From: Kwoniella bestiolae CBS 10118
Lineage: Eukaryota > Basidiomycota > Tremellomycetes > Tremellales > Cryptococcaceae
Direction of reading: 5' to 3'
Assembly: GCF_000512585.2 (NCBI RefSeq)
Contig: NC_089242.1
Location: 3,596,001 to 3,660,000, forward strand
DNA length: 64,000 nucleotides
Shown here: piece by piece, positions 1-12,700 of the stretch
Layout of the letters: each line of letters starts with the position of its first letter
Numbering within the stretch: the stretch's first letter is position 1
Program-made: the position numbers and the translations under genes
The notes under the pieces: model-generated
Told to the model about the DNA's origin: nothing
What the model saw: only the letters and a program-made list of their open reading frames with translations
Databases searched by the model: none

Positions 1-428
1 TAGTTGATTTTTCACGATGAAGGAAAAGTGCGGTATGCAGATGTTGCTTTGAGGTCCTTTATCATTCGGGATGGTATCATGAACTAGTCCTACGTGACCT
101 CAAAGACGTCGCTTTACTGATATGTCGCAAGTCGGCCGTTCATGATTGCATGAGGGGAATGCACATAGCAAGAATATGGAATCTGCGGGGTTCATAATCT
201 CACCGTCACAGAATCCTTAACCAGTCACAGTAAAACTAAGCTAACCAAACAAAAACAACGATCAAACTAATCAAATTTCGACAACATCATGACCGTTACT
301 TAGACAATCGATCCATCTTATCCTATGAACCTTAAGCAATCCCACAACTTATGATCAGATCTCATTCGAAATTAACGTTGAGTAATGGATCTTCCACCCG
401 TAGCGCACATCCTGGAAATGACCCATGT
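1..428. other. window edge, 3' flank of permease gene
   Basis: No coding region could be supported here. It lies downstream of the minus-strand permease stop and presumably holds its 3' UTR and terminator. The only open stretches are short and out of frame with the permease. Confidence 0.5.
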
Positions 429-2565
429 CTAAAGGACGTACCTAAAACTCAAATCCCTAATATCCGACTCGTTATCCAACGTAGTGCCCGGCTTCGCCAC
501 AGCCTCCTCGTTCCCCTCCGCTGCGAGCTTATCCCGTCGTCTGTTCTCAAGCTTGCAGAGAAGCGTGAAGGATGCCATAGTTACCATGTAGACTATGTAG
601 AGACCCACTATGGCTCGCATGGCGGTCCGGTAGAGTGGTTTCTCGGTGGCGAGGAAGAGTTCTGTCGAGTCGAGGTTAATTAGCTTACAAGCTTGTTTTC
701 TTTTCCTTTTCATGTTCTTTTTTTTGGGAGGGGGGAGGGGGATTGGAAGTACAGTGCAGTAGACTTACGAGGACCACATATCGAACCTGTTGCGTAACCT
801 ATATAGAAGAATGTGGAGAACAGAGTCTTTCGCGTGTGACCCTTGATATTGGAGGAGATGATTGATAGGTTGACGATGACGATGCCTTGGTTGCATGTGG
901 CTGATCAACAAAGCAAATCAAGATTTAGCATTACGTCGACCTGTTAATGGTGGTTTATAGTATACAGTACAGAACTACGCTGAAGGAATGGGTTCAACTC
1001 ACTAAGCCACAATGCCCCGGCGAGATTCCATTTACTACCCTCGTAAGGCAAGGTTTGCAGGAGAATGGCACCGATGAATGGGATTACAGCGAGTAAAACT
1101 TGGATAACACCTCGTCGGTTTGGGAAATACCGACAGGCCGCTACGGCTATCCCTAGGCAGACGAGCTGCATACCGCATGCGGGGAGTTGGAGGACGGTGG
1201 TCTACAATGAGAATCGAGAGTAAGAAAACTGTCAGCGATTTCGACGCTGCCTTGTCTTTTCGTTATTTGATGTTGAGATACACTCACAATGAAAGTACTG
1301 TATCCTAGACCGTTGAGAATGAGAGTACCGAAGTTGAGCACTGTACATGCACATAGACAGAACGCCCAGATGAACGTAAGATAGAACTACAGTATTCATC
1401 AACCACCTATCCGTCAGCTCTTCACCTTTTATTTATGGTATTCATGCAGTGGCCGTCACAGACCCACCCTAATATCCTTGAGGGTATCCCAACATTGATC
1501 CCACTTCCATTCCTTTGACTGAGCACTCTGATGTTCCCTCGCAACCCTATCCACAGCGATCTGTCTATCCGTCTCGGAAAGGAACCACGCCCCCTTGGCA
1601 TCGACGGGGACGAGCCATGTAAATGCAAGACCAATGACGATGGACAGTGCACCTGCAACCATCATTGCGATTCTCCAGCCAGCGATGGAAGCTTTGATGG
1701 AACTTAGACCGTAGAGGAAAAGACCGCCGAACCCCTGCGCAATGATGTCGGCGCCGTATAGGGCTGCGAATCGGGCGGGGTGCTCGGCTTTGCAGTACCA
1801 AAAGGAGATTAGGACGACGAATGCTGGGTAGGCACTGGGGAAAGACTGGTCAGCTGCGGTGATTAGGTGGAATGGGAGTGGAGAGTTACCTTCCTTCCAT
1901 TAGACTGGGGGGTTAGGAAAGATAAATATCAGCGTTATACATATACGTGAGTTGGGAGATGACTCACCCAAGTAAGAATCGAAGTGCAAGAAGATCTCGA
2001 GCGTTCTGAGGAGCAGCCTGAGCCATCATGACACCGCCCCATAACACGACAGTAGCTACGACCAGCCACAAGTCAGCATCGGCGGACTCACATTTGCCAG
2101 AGACGGTCAGATTTACCTCCAACATAAGCTCGGACAGAGAACATGTGCAGGATCTTGATTGAAAGCAACTGAGAAGCGAGTGTACCAAAGTAGAAGATAC
2201 TTGAGGCCCATCTGCACATATTACCCCAAGGGACAAGCAATCCACTCAACACTATGCTCTCGGGGTTTAGACAGAAGGAAGAGATGGACTAACGAGTAAT
2301 CCTGACCCTTCAGACCCAAATCCTTCTGCAACCCAAAGATCGCAGCAAAGGATAACCCCCGCTTATCGAGATATTGACAGAAGTAAACCAGCGAAGCGAG
2401 CGGCAAGACCACACAATCGATCTTCCTCAGGACTCGCTTATTGTCATCTTCGCTGATTTCGAGAGGTTCCGCAATTTCGTGCGAAACTTCATGCTCGACT
2501 TTACGTTCCTCGTCGATCGGGAGGTCATCGTGCTCGGAGTGGTTCTCGTTGATGTGATGGGACAT
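429..2565 (-). CDS. MFS permease, Dal5/allantoate-type anion:cation symporter
   Basis: Predicted plasma-membrane transporter of the major facilitator superfamily, in the fungal Dal5-like group that imports small organic anions such as allantoate, ureidosuccinate, nicotinate or other carboxylates. The acidic cytoplasmic N terminus (MSHHINENHSEHDD) is followed by RKIDCVVLPLASLVYFCQYL and DKRGLS, the usual first helix and loop of this group. Later exons, in changing frames, encode WASSIFYFGTLASQ, VLWGGVMMAQAA and LALRFLLG (helices 2-4), AFTWLVP, a middle loop with FLSETDRQIAVDRV, then FIGAILLQTLPYEG and LYIVYMVTMASF near the end. About eight exons are joined by short introns with GTNNGT-type donors; the stop is at 429. 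The substrate cannot be read from the sequence. It is divergent from the esterase at 3349, and a regulator lies beyond. Fold and group are well supported; exact exon edges are not. Confidence 0.85.
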
Positions 2566-3348
2566 TGTTGATAGCTTGCCAAAAAGAAATCTTGCGATGT
2601 TTGAGGAAGGTCTTCGAGAGATGGCCCAGCGGATGAGAGTAATTTATATACGGTTGAACAGGATCAACGGGCATCTAACCCTCTGCCGGTTACTCAAAAG
2701 GGTCCGAATTGGAGATAAGGATACGTTTATTGCCAAGCCACATTTTTGGAGTCTCCTCGTATCGTAAGTCCAGGGGATCGATAGATAAGTCATGTGAGCT
2801 GCATGCACCGGTCCGAATTAATCTGCTCCTTCTGGTATTGTCTCAGGTTGAGGGTGTCAAGAGAATAGCAGGAGTCTGTTCAAGTGGTCTGTAGGATCTC
2901 GCTGGCTAGTAGACCCTGATCCGCTTTCCTGATGTGATTGGGCTGCACTGACCTTCTCTGTGTGTGCAAACATTCATCTGTGCACTGTCCTCCGTGCCTC
3001 TCCTCCACTGAGAGGCTATATAGCCAAACGCAAGATAGACGCCCCTTGGTGTCCTGTTTACGAAACCTAGAAACCTAGAGTTTGCAATAATTACTACTTG
3101 ATCGATTTTCGGCAAGTCCGATTAGTCGCTGGGCTGCATACTGGGCACGATAAGGGTATGCATATTCATATGTGTATTACGAGACATCCGGCAATCTTAG
3201 CTTGAGTGACCGAGAGCCGTCCGTGTCCCAAAGGTCGAAGAAGATTGTCTGGTTCGATCTTATGCCCAACTTCCATCAAGTTTAAGTGTCTACACATCTT
3301 GATGAATGTTTCTCGAGTGTATATACTTAGACATAGATATATAGCAAG
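2566..3348. promoter_or_regulatory. divergent promoter region between permease and esterase
   Basis: A 783-bp gap between two genes transcribed away from each other, so both promoters must lie here. A TATA-like AATTTATATA lies near 2641-2650, about 80 bp from the permease ATG. The 10-mer GGTCCGAATT occurs twice in the same orientation (2701-2710 and 2810-2819). GAAACCTA is repeated back to back near 3062-3078. Sharing of a regulator is inference. Confidence 0.5.
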
Positions 3349-5890
3349 ATGGGAAACGTTCTTTCTGGCAGTGAGTGACTGGACTGATTCGAGGAATGAA
3401 AGCTTGCTGACGGCGCCGCAGACTACACCTACGGTACCACCTCTGCCGACCTTGGCAACTTGGGGAAGCTCGAGGGGGTTCTTATTGATGGAAGGTGAGT
3501 GAACGGCTGTGAACCAGACAAGGCGGCAGACTGAAATCTGCCCATGAACAGAGTCAAGAGATTCCTCAATGTTCCATACGCCCTACCTCCTACAGGAGAG
3601 TACAGATGGAAACGACCCCGAGCTCTCCCGGAGGACTATTGCTATGTACGTAGACTTAATGACCTCTCATTTGATTTGGCATGTCTGATCCTACGTCCCC
3701 TTTTTAGTCCGAAGGTGAAACACCCTTCAACGCTACCAAATTCGGTCGACCATGCCCTCAGCCCAATTACACCTCTCTACCGGTAGCCGAAACTGCGGGA
3801 GAGGGCAAGAAGACCTTCCCCTTTGATGAGGATTGTCTGAGGATGAATATCTGGTTACCATCTGGACCTGCTCCTGAAAGTGGATTCTCGACTTATGTGT
3901 GGCTTCATGGGTAAGTGGCATCCTCAGCGAGTCTACAAGGGACTTGTTCGCTAATTAATGGTTGTTACCAACAGCGGCTGGTTCCAAATTGGTGATCCCA
4001 GTATCGATCCCAAAATGGACCCTACAGAACTGATTACCACAGGTGGTCTGAACTGTATTTTGTAGGTCTTCTCTGTCCCTCAAATTTCCATTCGCTCTGT
4101 ACTGATGAGTATTGTAGTATCTCCGTGGGCTATCGATTGGGTGCTCTGGGTTTCCTGGCTTCCAAGGAACTTCTGGAAGAATCAGGCGATGGCTCGGTCG
4201 GAAATTACGGATTATGGGATCAACGAGCATGTCTCGAATGGGTGCACAAGAACATCACCAAGCTTGGAGGTAACCCTCAGAAGGTCGTGCTGGGTGGTCG
4301 ATCAGCTGGATCATATGCTACTCAGTAAGTCACGTTCATGACAAACTATAGCAAGACCGCCACTCATTTGTATTTGCATTCTGACCTTAGTGCTCACCTG
4401 GTACACGATACTCTGCTGGCTAAGCCGACCGAAGGCGGCCTTTTCCAACGTGCTATCATGTGAGTTCATGATCTATCCGACAAGAACGCTCTTTACTGAT
4501 GGTAATTCCTAATACGTAGGATCTCCAATGTAAGCTATGTAGCCCGAGTCCAGTCGAAATTCTAACTAATTAGCTTAACCTGCCAATAGGCCATCCCATG
4601 TCTACCCAAACAATTATCAGAAGTCCAAGAACAGTTCGAACAGCTCCTCACGGCCCTGTCCATCCCACTCACGTTATCCGGTCCCGAGAAATTGGCAAGG
4701 TTGCGTCAGGTATCCGCCGAAGTCTTGATGGAGAAGGTCATGACTATCGAGCAGTATACCTTTAGGCAAGTTCAGGATGGTGTCTTCTTCCGTAAGTGAG
4801 GTCTAAGGCTACATCTCTGCCACTCGGTGCTGATCCCATCATCGGCTCATGTCCTGCCCTGCTTTAGCTTCGAGCAAGACATGGCTGTACGACGGGAAAG
4901 TCGCAGAAGAGTTCAAGAAGCGGGGTATGGCTGTGTACATGGGCGAATGTATGGATGAGGTCAGTCCAATTATATTTGGCAAAACAAGGGTCATTCTGCT
5001 AATGGCTATGTACCCTATAGGAAACGCTGTATCGGTCAACATTCGATTTCTCAGATGAGAACTCGATTCGTAAAGCCTGTGTACAGTATTATACCAGTGA
5101 ACGATTTCCTACGAGATAACTCGAGGACTCGACTGACAGTAGTTATTACCACAGAACCCGTCGCAGAGAAGATGATTGATCTATACCTTCATCAAAAGAT
5201 CAAAGAGCCCTACGCCCAGTAAGTACTGTATTCCCTGGGCCCTTCCTCCTCCACCCAATAAACGAAAGTAAGCTGACGAGGTTCGGTACGTCCTCCAAAG
5301 CCCTGACCCAGATCCAGAGATCAACGAGTACGCCAAGGTATTCGGCGACATCGCATCGGATTGTCAGGTCCGAGCGCCCAGTCGATCGTTCGCCCGTCAA
5401 CTGAGAGAGGCAGGTGTCCCGCTCGAGAATGTCAATCGATATATCGTAGGATGGGTACCGCAGGTGGTGGTTGATTTCTCGCCTAAGAAGTTTGGTGTTA
5501 CCCACGCGATGGATAGACCCATCCACGTGAGTGCAGTAAAACCCTACCGGTCATCAATCCAGCGAATGAGCTTTTACTGAATCTGTATTTATACGCTTTA
5601 GAACTTCTCCATCATGCATGGGCCTACACCAAAGGAAGAGAAATTGATGAAAGAGTGGATAACAGACTATGTGAGTCATCTTTTACTCCTACGTCCCAGA
5701 TGCAGAAGACATGTTGACGGATATGATCTAGGCCAACTTCGTTAATTGGAGACCTATGAATTTCGGTACCACCAAATGGGAAGAAGTCAAAGTGCTCAGC
5801 TCGAAACATGGGGGTTCCATCCTAATTGAAGAGGATAGGAAGTGGGGATACCTCGAGAAGGTATCAGCCATCATGGAAGATAGGGAGTAG
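3349..5890 (+). CDS. type-B carboxylesterase (alpha/beta hydrolase)
   Basis: Predicted esterase/lipase of the COesterase family, hydrolysing carboxylic esters. Exon 1 is tiny: the ATG at 3349 encodes MGNVLSG and joins after GTGAGT to NYTYGTTSADLGNLGKLEG, then VKRFLNVPYALPPTGEYRWK, the family's N-terminal block. SVGYRLGALGF is the oxyanion-region block. GGRSAGSYAT carries the nucleophile Ser in G-R-S-A-G, where most members have G-E-S-A-G. GECMDE is the likely acidic residue, and FGVTHAMDRPIHNF the likely catalytic His. The end is SAIMEDRE, stop 5888-5890. Roughly a dozen exons, many ending in GTNNGT donors. No signal peptide is visible, so it is probably intracellular. It is divergent from the permease and convergent with the regulator ending at 6154. 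Substrate unknown. Confidence 0.85.
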
Positions 5891-6153
5891 ATTGATGAAT
5901 CCGGGATGATTTGGCTTGATATCCCATTAGACACCTGTTACATGTATACATTATTTTCTTATCCAACGAGTTGTTCCCGATATACAACCAAGCCCCCATA
6001 TCTGCATTTCTGATCAAGTCCGAAGATGTTCCTCTAATTATTATGTCAATTCCAGTCCTGAAAGTAAAAAGCAGATATGTTCTTAAGATTATGATACTCC
6101 GTGCTGATGGGCCTTTCCGCACACTCCCAAATCTTCTCAATCATCAAAGGCAT

Positions 6154-9100
6154 TCACGAAGCCTGAATAGACCCCTGCCAATCCTGATTATCCCCCTCCC
6201 CAAATTGCGGGAATCCATTACTATTTCCCGCCCATGACTGATTATCGAACGGCCACCAATCGTTCCACGATATGTCGAGATTCGTCAGATCTTCAGTATT
6301 TATGGGATCCAGTATCATATTTCCGATGGTGGGTATCGAAAAGTCGGTGATATCTAGGCCAGACCCGAGATCGAAGGCGCTGTTGTATAATGACGATTCG
6401 ATGGGCATTGAAAGATCAGTCGTTCCATCTGGGTGGTACAACGGTTGCTGTATTTGCCTAGTGAGGAAGTATCAGCGCAAGGAGATGGTGCAGGGAAAGG
6501 TAAATTTGACTTACGTAGGATCGGTCGTAGCTGTTTCGATGTGATGCTGCTGCTGCTGCTGTTGTAATTGCGTAAGGACGTCTTGATCCGGTCCAACGGA
6601 TGATCTCCTGGATACAGGTTCTTCACCTGATGAGTTGGTATTCTGTAAAACCCGATTACAGATATCCATCAAACCTCGCAAGAAAGCAGCATGGTAAGCA
6701 CCGGTGAGCGTCGGAGATACCGTAACTTGCTCCAGTCGTTCGGCACATCGCTCAAACAAATTGATGAAATACGTTATGTATTGCTTGTCTAGCATGACCG
6801 ATGCGATATTGGTGTCGAAGATCTGGAGAACCAGACTCGATCAATTTTTGAAAGATCGATAAGCATGAACTATGGAAGAATGGCTCGGCTCACCTTGTGT
6901 AAGAAGAAGGAAGCATATGCAAAGTAAAGATGCTTTGAATCTAATGGTACCTGTCAGCTTACACAGTGTTAAAGATATGTGATCTAGGACCCACCACAGG
7001 CGTATCGAAGAGTATCATCCGATAATTGCAACATCACGCTCAATATACCCAATGAGCCGTTGATACAGACACTCAAAGCTTCTCTCCTGTCTGCTTCGTG
7101 ATTGTCATCAGACCTTGATCCGTTCGGTGAGTCAGTGGATCGGAATAATCTCTGTACCCATCGATGTGCAATCTACAGCCAACGAATTTAGTTGATAATG
7201 TCTCTGTAGGGGGTTGTGAGTGTCACTCACAATGACTTTAGCATGCAAGGCAGACAAATGAGCATGGATCAACATTTCCGGTTCTGAAAGCCGACAATAC
7301 CAAGTTAGTCATTTATTTACACGATGGCAATCTGGTTGAAGCGATATCTGATAGACACCCGGACTTACCACTAGCTACCTGATCTTTCGTCCACTCATCC
7401 GCCTCTTTCTCCATCTCCCGATACTCCGCTCCAACATCTAACGAGTAGGATCCCTGAGACAGTTCATTATCCCTATCTATCGCTTCTATATGTGCTGCTA
7501 GCATCCGCCTCAATTCCACATTTCCTGCAAGTCTATAGTCCGGTACGAGACAGAGGGGCGACTCGATGAACTTGGATCTACGAGTACAGAAATTAGGCCA
7601 ATTTCAGTCCAAGGGGTTGCCTACCAAGCCGATGTAACTCACGCATTTCGACTGAGAGCGCTCTCAGGCATCATACATGGTTTTGCAGTTTGTCCACAAT
7701 AGTTATACCTATCGTGACCGCAAGGCCCTGAGTCAGTCGATCGCTTCTGATTTCATTTCCATGGCGCAGGGGAAACTCACCGCCTATCAGCTGCGAAGAT
7801 GACCAGCCATATACGCTGTCTGTTCCTATTCTGCCTCTCGTTATAGTCTGGTCTTGGACTAGCCAGGTCCAGGTCCACTGCGATACGACACGCCTACGAC
7901 CATTAAGTTAGAAAGGCAATAAGCGTTGAGGGCAGGCTGAGCACTGCTGAGAAATCACTTACCATACCCAAAAGTATATAACTATTCTCATCTTCAGCCT
8001 CCCTGTACTCTGTTAGGACGTATCTAACGGCGATGTGATATCTTAGCTATCCTCCTATCAAGCTACCGACTTAACCTTTAGAGTAGTCAGCTTACAGAGC
8101 TTGTACAGTTTCCTCACTCTCTATATTATCCGCGAAAACCCTCAACATTTGATCTTTGGCCAGAGCCAAGCATTTCTTATGTGTGATCCTACTTATCGAT
8201 TGATCAAACTTGGCCGCTATCGCTAGCATCACGCAGAAAAGGAAGTTGGAGGTGCTTTGGACGTATTCTGCAATGAGTGTAACAAGGTACGTTAGTGAAA
8301 TGGTCACTGGACAAGGAGTATGTGCGCATGCGACCCACCATACGTATGCAAATCCGGATCAAAGATGAACACTCTAAATGCCAATTTATCGATGAACCTG
8401 TTTTGGGAGCATTGATCAGTCAACATCACCTTGCATCCATGAGGCCATAACGCGTACCGAGTTGATTCATAACAGAACGGGATAAGCCAAGAATCCACTC
8501 ACAGATCGAACAACCTCCTCCCAGTGGCCTCATCAATATACCCGCAAGTGATCGGATCCTCCCTGAACAGCGAGAACCCACCACCCGCGTTCCTCTTGTT
8601 CATATCCTGAGGTTTCTTGATGGTGAATAACCTAGATATGGAGGATATCTTGCTGACTGACGGGCCGATATCATGATTATTGTTGTTTGCACTATTACTG
8701 CCGTTTGGGTGAGTATAGTTGTTGGAGGGGGTATGGTCGTAGTTTACCCTGATTGAGGAGGTAGGTAGCACCTGGTGGACCGTAGATCTATATGGGTTAT
8801 CATCGGTTCGAACCCTGCTAGCTGGGTGTTGTACTCTATCTGAATGATGAGGTGTTCGGGGCGAAGGTGGTCGTTGTGCTTTGGGAGGATGCATCAAGGC
8901 GTATTTCTCTTTCAGTGATGCTTTCACATCTTCCGATAGTCTGATTATGGTTATACCCCATCAGTATATCTCAGACACCTTCCATATTGTAAAGTAGAGG
9001 TCTGGGTGTGAACCTACTTGGTTCCCACCTTCCTGCCCCTCCTGTGAGGAACGAATTCACACCTCGCCTCCTTCTTATAACAATTCTCGCAGCTCCCCCT

Positions 9101-9271
9101 TCCCTCGGGGGTCTGCACGGTCGGCCCGAGACATTTGATCTTGCGCTGTCTACATCTCAGACAGGCTCTACGCGTACGCGTACGAGCAATAATCAGTAAT
9201 CATCTCTACCATATCAGTATCAGAGCAGTCTAGAATGGATTCACTCACGATGGTTCTCTGATTGGAGGCAT
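6154..9271 (-). CDS. Zn2Cys6 transcription factor with fungal-specific TF domain
   Basis: Predicted nuclear DNA-binding regulator. The start is ATG at 9271-9269: a 24-nt exon 1 (MPPIREPS) ends before GTGAGT, and exon 2 begins at 9167 with ACLRCRQRKIKC, then after a 13-residue loop CENCYKKEARC and the basic stretch PHRRGRK. This gives C-x2-C-x6-C-x13-C-x2-C-x6-C. A disordered Ser/Asn/His-rich linker follows (8499-8927), then many short exons forming the helical middle homology region, for example LAFRVFIFDPDLHTY near 8340-8380. The C terminus has a poly-Gln run near 6541-6563 and an acidic, Trp/Asn-rich tail (NLDISWNDWWPFDNQSW) that looks like an activation domain. It is convergent with the esterase, 263 bp apart. 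Regulation of the esterase and permease is inference from proximity only. Confidence 0.85.
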
Positions 9272-9701
9272 GATTTACCAAACGTCCCTTCGTCCGTCCG
9301 TCACTGATCTGACATATCGTTTCGCTCTTAAAAGACTTCGCTCGTTCGGTAGATTGGATTGAATTGGATGGACCTCCTATGTATAGTGAGGTGTGGTGCA
9401 AAATATATTTATATGACGAGGCGTCGAGTTGATTCTCAGAGTCGCCTCTGCTCTTCAGAGCAAGCAATGAGTTGTGATCGGATCAACCGACCGGAAGCAA
9501 AGGATGGGACAGCGAAGGAAAGGTAACATAGTTTCGGAGATGACCTGCATTAGTGTCGACAATACCCGATCGCGGTCGGAACCACACCTCCCAATCTGAT
9601 TTATGCATACAGCGTGATCATGATTACGATTAAACTATCGATCGGGAAGATCAAAATACATCCCTCAACATGCTTGACTACCGATTGTCTTCACTACAGG
9701 T
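9272..9701. other. intergenic region, promoter of the 6154-9271 regulator
   Basis: 430 bp between the start of one regulator and the stop of the next, both on the minus strand. It should hold the promoter of the downstream gene and the 3' UTR of the upstream one. No further element could be supported. Confidence 0.45.
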
Positions 9702-12700
9702 CTACAAACCATCTTCCCCGCCTACACCCAGACCCGAATCATTCATCACCGTTCCCTGCGGTATACCCAATTCCCTCAAGAACGCATCTATATCCAACTG
9801 CTCTGGCTGTTGCGTCTCTTTAATCCATCCATTTCCTTGCCCCTCCCCCACTGAGTTATCATCCATCATACCCATATCAAGTAATGAGTCGAGTCCCAGC
9901 GCAGCAGAAGAAGGCTGTCCCTGCGACTGATCAAAGTGCGCATGGATGAATGGAGCAGACATAGATACTTGATCCGAAGCCGAGGTAGTGTGTTGTATGT
10001 TAATTTCGTGGGGAACCTGCTGATTAGCCTGAGGTATATCATCCACCTTTCCCTCCCAGCTAGACATCATAGTGCTTCCATGTTGAGCCCGCACCATCGA
10101 GCTGATATCGTATCTCGGTTGTTGAAACTGATTAGCCATTATTGGTATACCCTGATCCAGCAGTTTTGGGTTCTTCATTAGAGCATGTTCAATCAAGTTG
10201 GGAATCGAGCTGCGCCATTACAGAACACATAAGCATCCACACTGAATGGTTGGACCTGTATCATCATAGAAGAAAGCGGGATAGACAAACTCACACAGGT
10301 GGCCAAAATACCAATACAGCATTAACGGCCTTTTCGCTCGCCTGCGCATCAGCCTCTTTCATCTTTGCTATCCCCTCCTTGTATCCATTGTCATTATTCT
10401 GCGGCTGGTTAGCCTTCCAAGTGGAGATCTGCTCAGGTGAGGGAGTCATGCGTTCCATGGTGAGTGCGACGGTATCGCACACTTCTGCCACGTCCGCCCA
10501 AGCTGTACAACGTTCATTCTCATCAGCTTTGAATCCCGAGAGTCAACAACGGATGTAGAAGAGAAAACATACCCCATCCCTGTCAATGTCAATTAGCGAT
10601 CAGCATACATCCTACGTCAGATTGGCAAAAAGAACACACTAAAACTCACAACCTGATGCAACGCGTCCAAACAGACATCAATCTCCCTTTGTTTCGCTTC
10701 CCATGTCCAGCCGTACCCGCCGGGCTGTCAGACAAGACATCAGCAAATTCAACAAGACAGCATCATCAGGATGCAGATGCGTAGGACGTTACTGACAGTG
10801 TTATTTGGATATCCCTGTTCATTCGTCGGTACTTCAGCTAGCAATTGCGCTGTAATGAGCAGGACCCTCAGAAGGATGGACGCAGCTATCACAACCACAG
10901 TCAGCTCTCATCCTAAAGGAATTCTTCATAAAGTGTCTGAGATAGCTTACATTGTATGACACCAGTCGGAAGGATTGACTACCGCGCCATCCAGATCTTA
11001 GCCTGCTTGCTTCCCACTCTCGCGCAATCGCGGAAGGAACATCATCTACTCACCTTGAGCATCGCTATCTGACCTCTGCAGCTAAAAAGCAGCCCGTCGA
11101 CACTCTCCTTATTCAACCTCTCGAGCAGTTCTATGTTCTTCAAAGCCGGCGTGTTGCCCCGTCCAGCTCTGGACGAAGCGGACGATGTGGAGGAAGCACC
11201 GTCCGAAGGAGTATCAATAAATGCCGAACTGGAATGGGAATGGGAATGGAAATTCTTCCAAAATTCAAGTTGGTCTCGGATCAGTTGGTGGATCACTAAA
11301 AGTAGGAATGGACAGGATAGTCTTAGATTTGCGAGAAACTATATCGATTAACCTTGGATCAGTACATCTTCAAAGACAGTATGGTGTGGTGGGAATTCGG
11401 AGTCAAAATGTGGGAAACATGGTCTGGAGGAGGCATAAAGGACTCACGTTCAAAGGTGAAAATCCCATCAAGTCCTCTTTACGACACGCCTGAAGATACT
11501 CCGTCACTTTAACATTCATGTCTCTGCTGACTTCTCTCTGTGCACAAGGACACATTCATTCGTTAGCTCAGCTACTGCCTACTGAGGGATCTTGTCGAGC
11601 AGATACTAACGACATCTTTCCAGACCTTCCTGATGGTCATACAAATCTTGCCTACATCTGCTGCGCCTTTCTTTCTCTGTGGATAAGCAACGTGAATTGC
11701 TACTTCACGTCCTGCTAGACCTAGTCGATGGTATAGCCTATAATGGAACCGTCAATGGGAATCAGCTTCTGGCTTGAATGCGTCCGCCTGCGCTGTAGAA
11801 AATGACCCAGAAGAAGATGAACAATCATAACCCACAGCAGGAAGAAGGATAACAGCTTGAAAGACGAATGGGGTAATCGATCCTGAACCGTTTCCACCCA
11901 TTCTCCAGCAGCGTCAACATCCTCTTGAGACCTATGTCCATCGCATGAATATTAGCCTCGTCCAAGGCATCAAAGGCATGATTCAAGATGACATACATTT
12001 TAGGTAATGCCCCGATGGATGCGGAGAAGAAAGCATCCCCAATCATATGCGTCCAGAACAGCCTACGTTGTTTCATCTGTAATTGCGAAGTGCTAATGGA
12101 GGTTTCGGTATCATCAGGAACGATGGGTACGTCGGTATCCCACATCAAGCCCAGAAGCCGCATCTGTTCTATGATTGTGGAATGAGTCATATGATCTATG
12201 TCATTTCGAGAGTCAGCATTCACTGCTATCCTTACAATGCTCGATATCATAGCTGGGTTAGTAAAGACTTTTGGACTCACTCTGAAGCCAATAGTCCTTC
12301 TCCAACAGCTTCTCATCTGTCATGTGCATCAACTGATTATACAATGTCAAAGCTTGAACACCCGTGATACTGGGTCTTCTGAATAGCCCATGATCATCTA
12401 TCATACGTTTAGCGCGGACCAGCAGAGCTTTACAAGCTCCACGACGGGCTATTCCCCAATGCGTCCTTGCTCGAGTGCCGGGTGTGAACTGCAGACAGGG
12501 CAGTACGACATCAGCTCAAAGCATTGTCACATCTTGGCCGCGGAAGGGGCCAAAGGCAAACGTACGGTACCATCTGCTTTTATGACTAAAATTACCAAAT
12601 TATTAGCGCAAAGTCCAATGATCGATAAGTGAAGAAGCACTCACCTTTAGGAGCAGCATGCGCTTTGGCTTCATCCATTCCCAAAATCTATACTTTCCAT

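Noticed and set aside
8805..8814. GGTTCGAACC, resembling a tRNA B box
   Set aside because: It lies inside the coding sequence of the Zn2Cys6 regulator and no A box or cloverleaf surrounds it.
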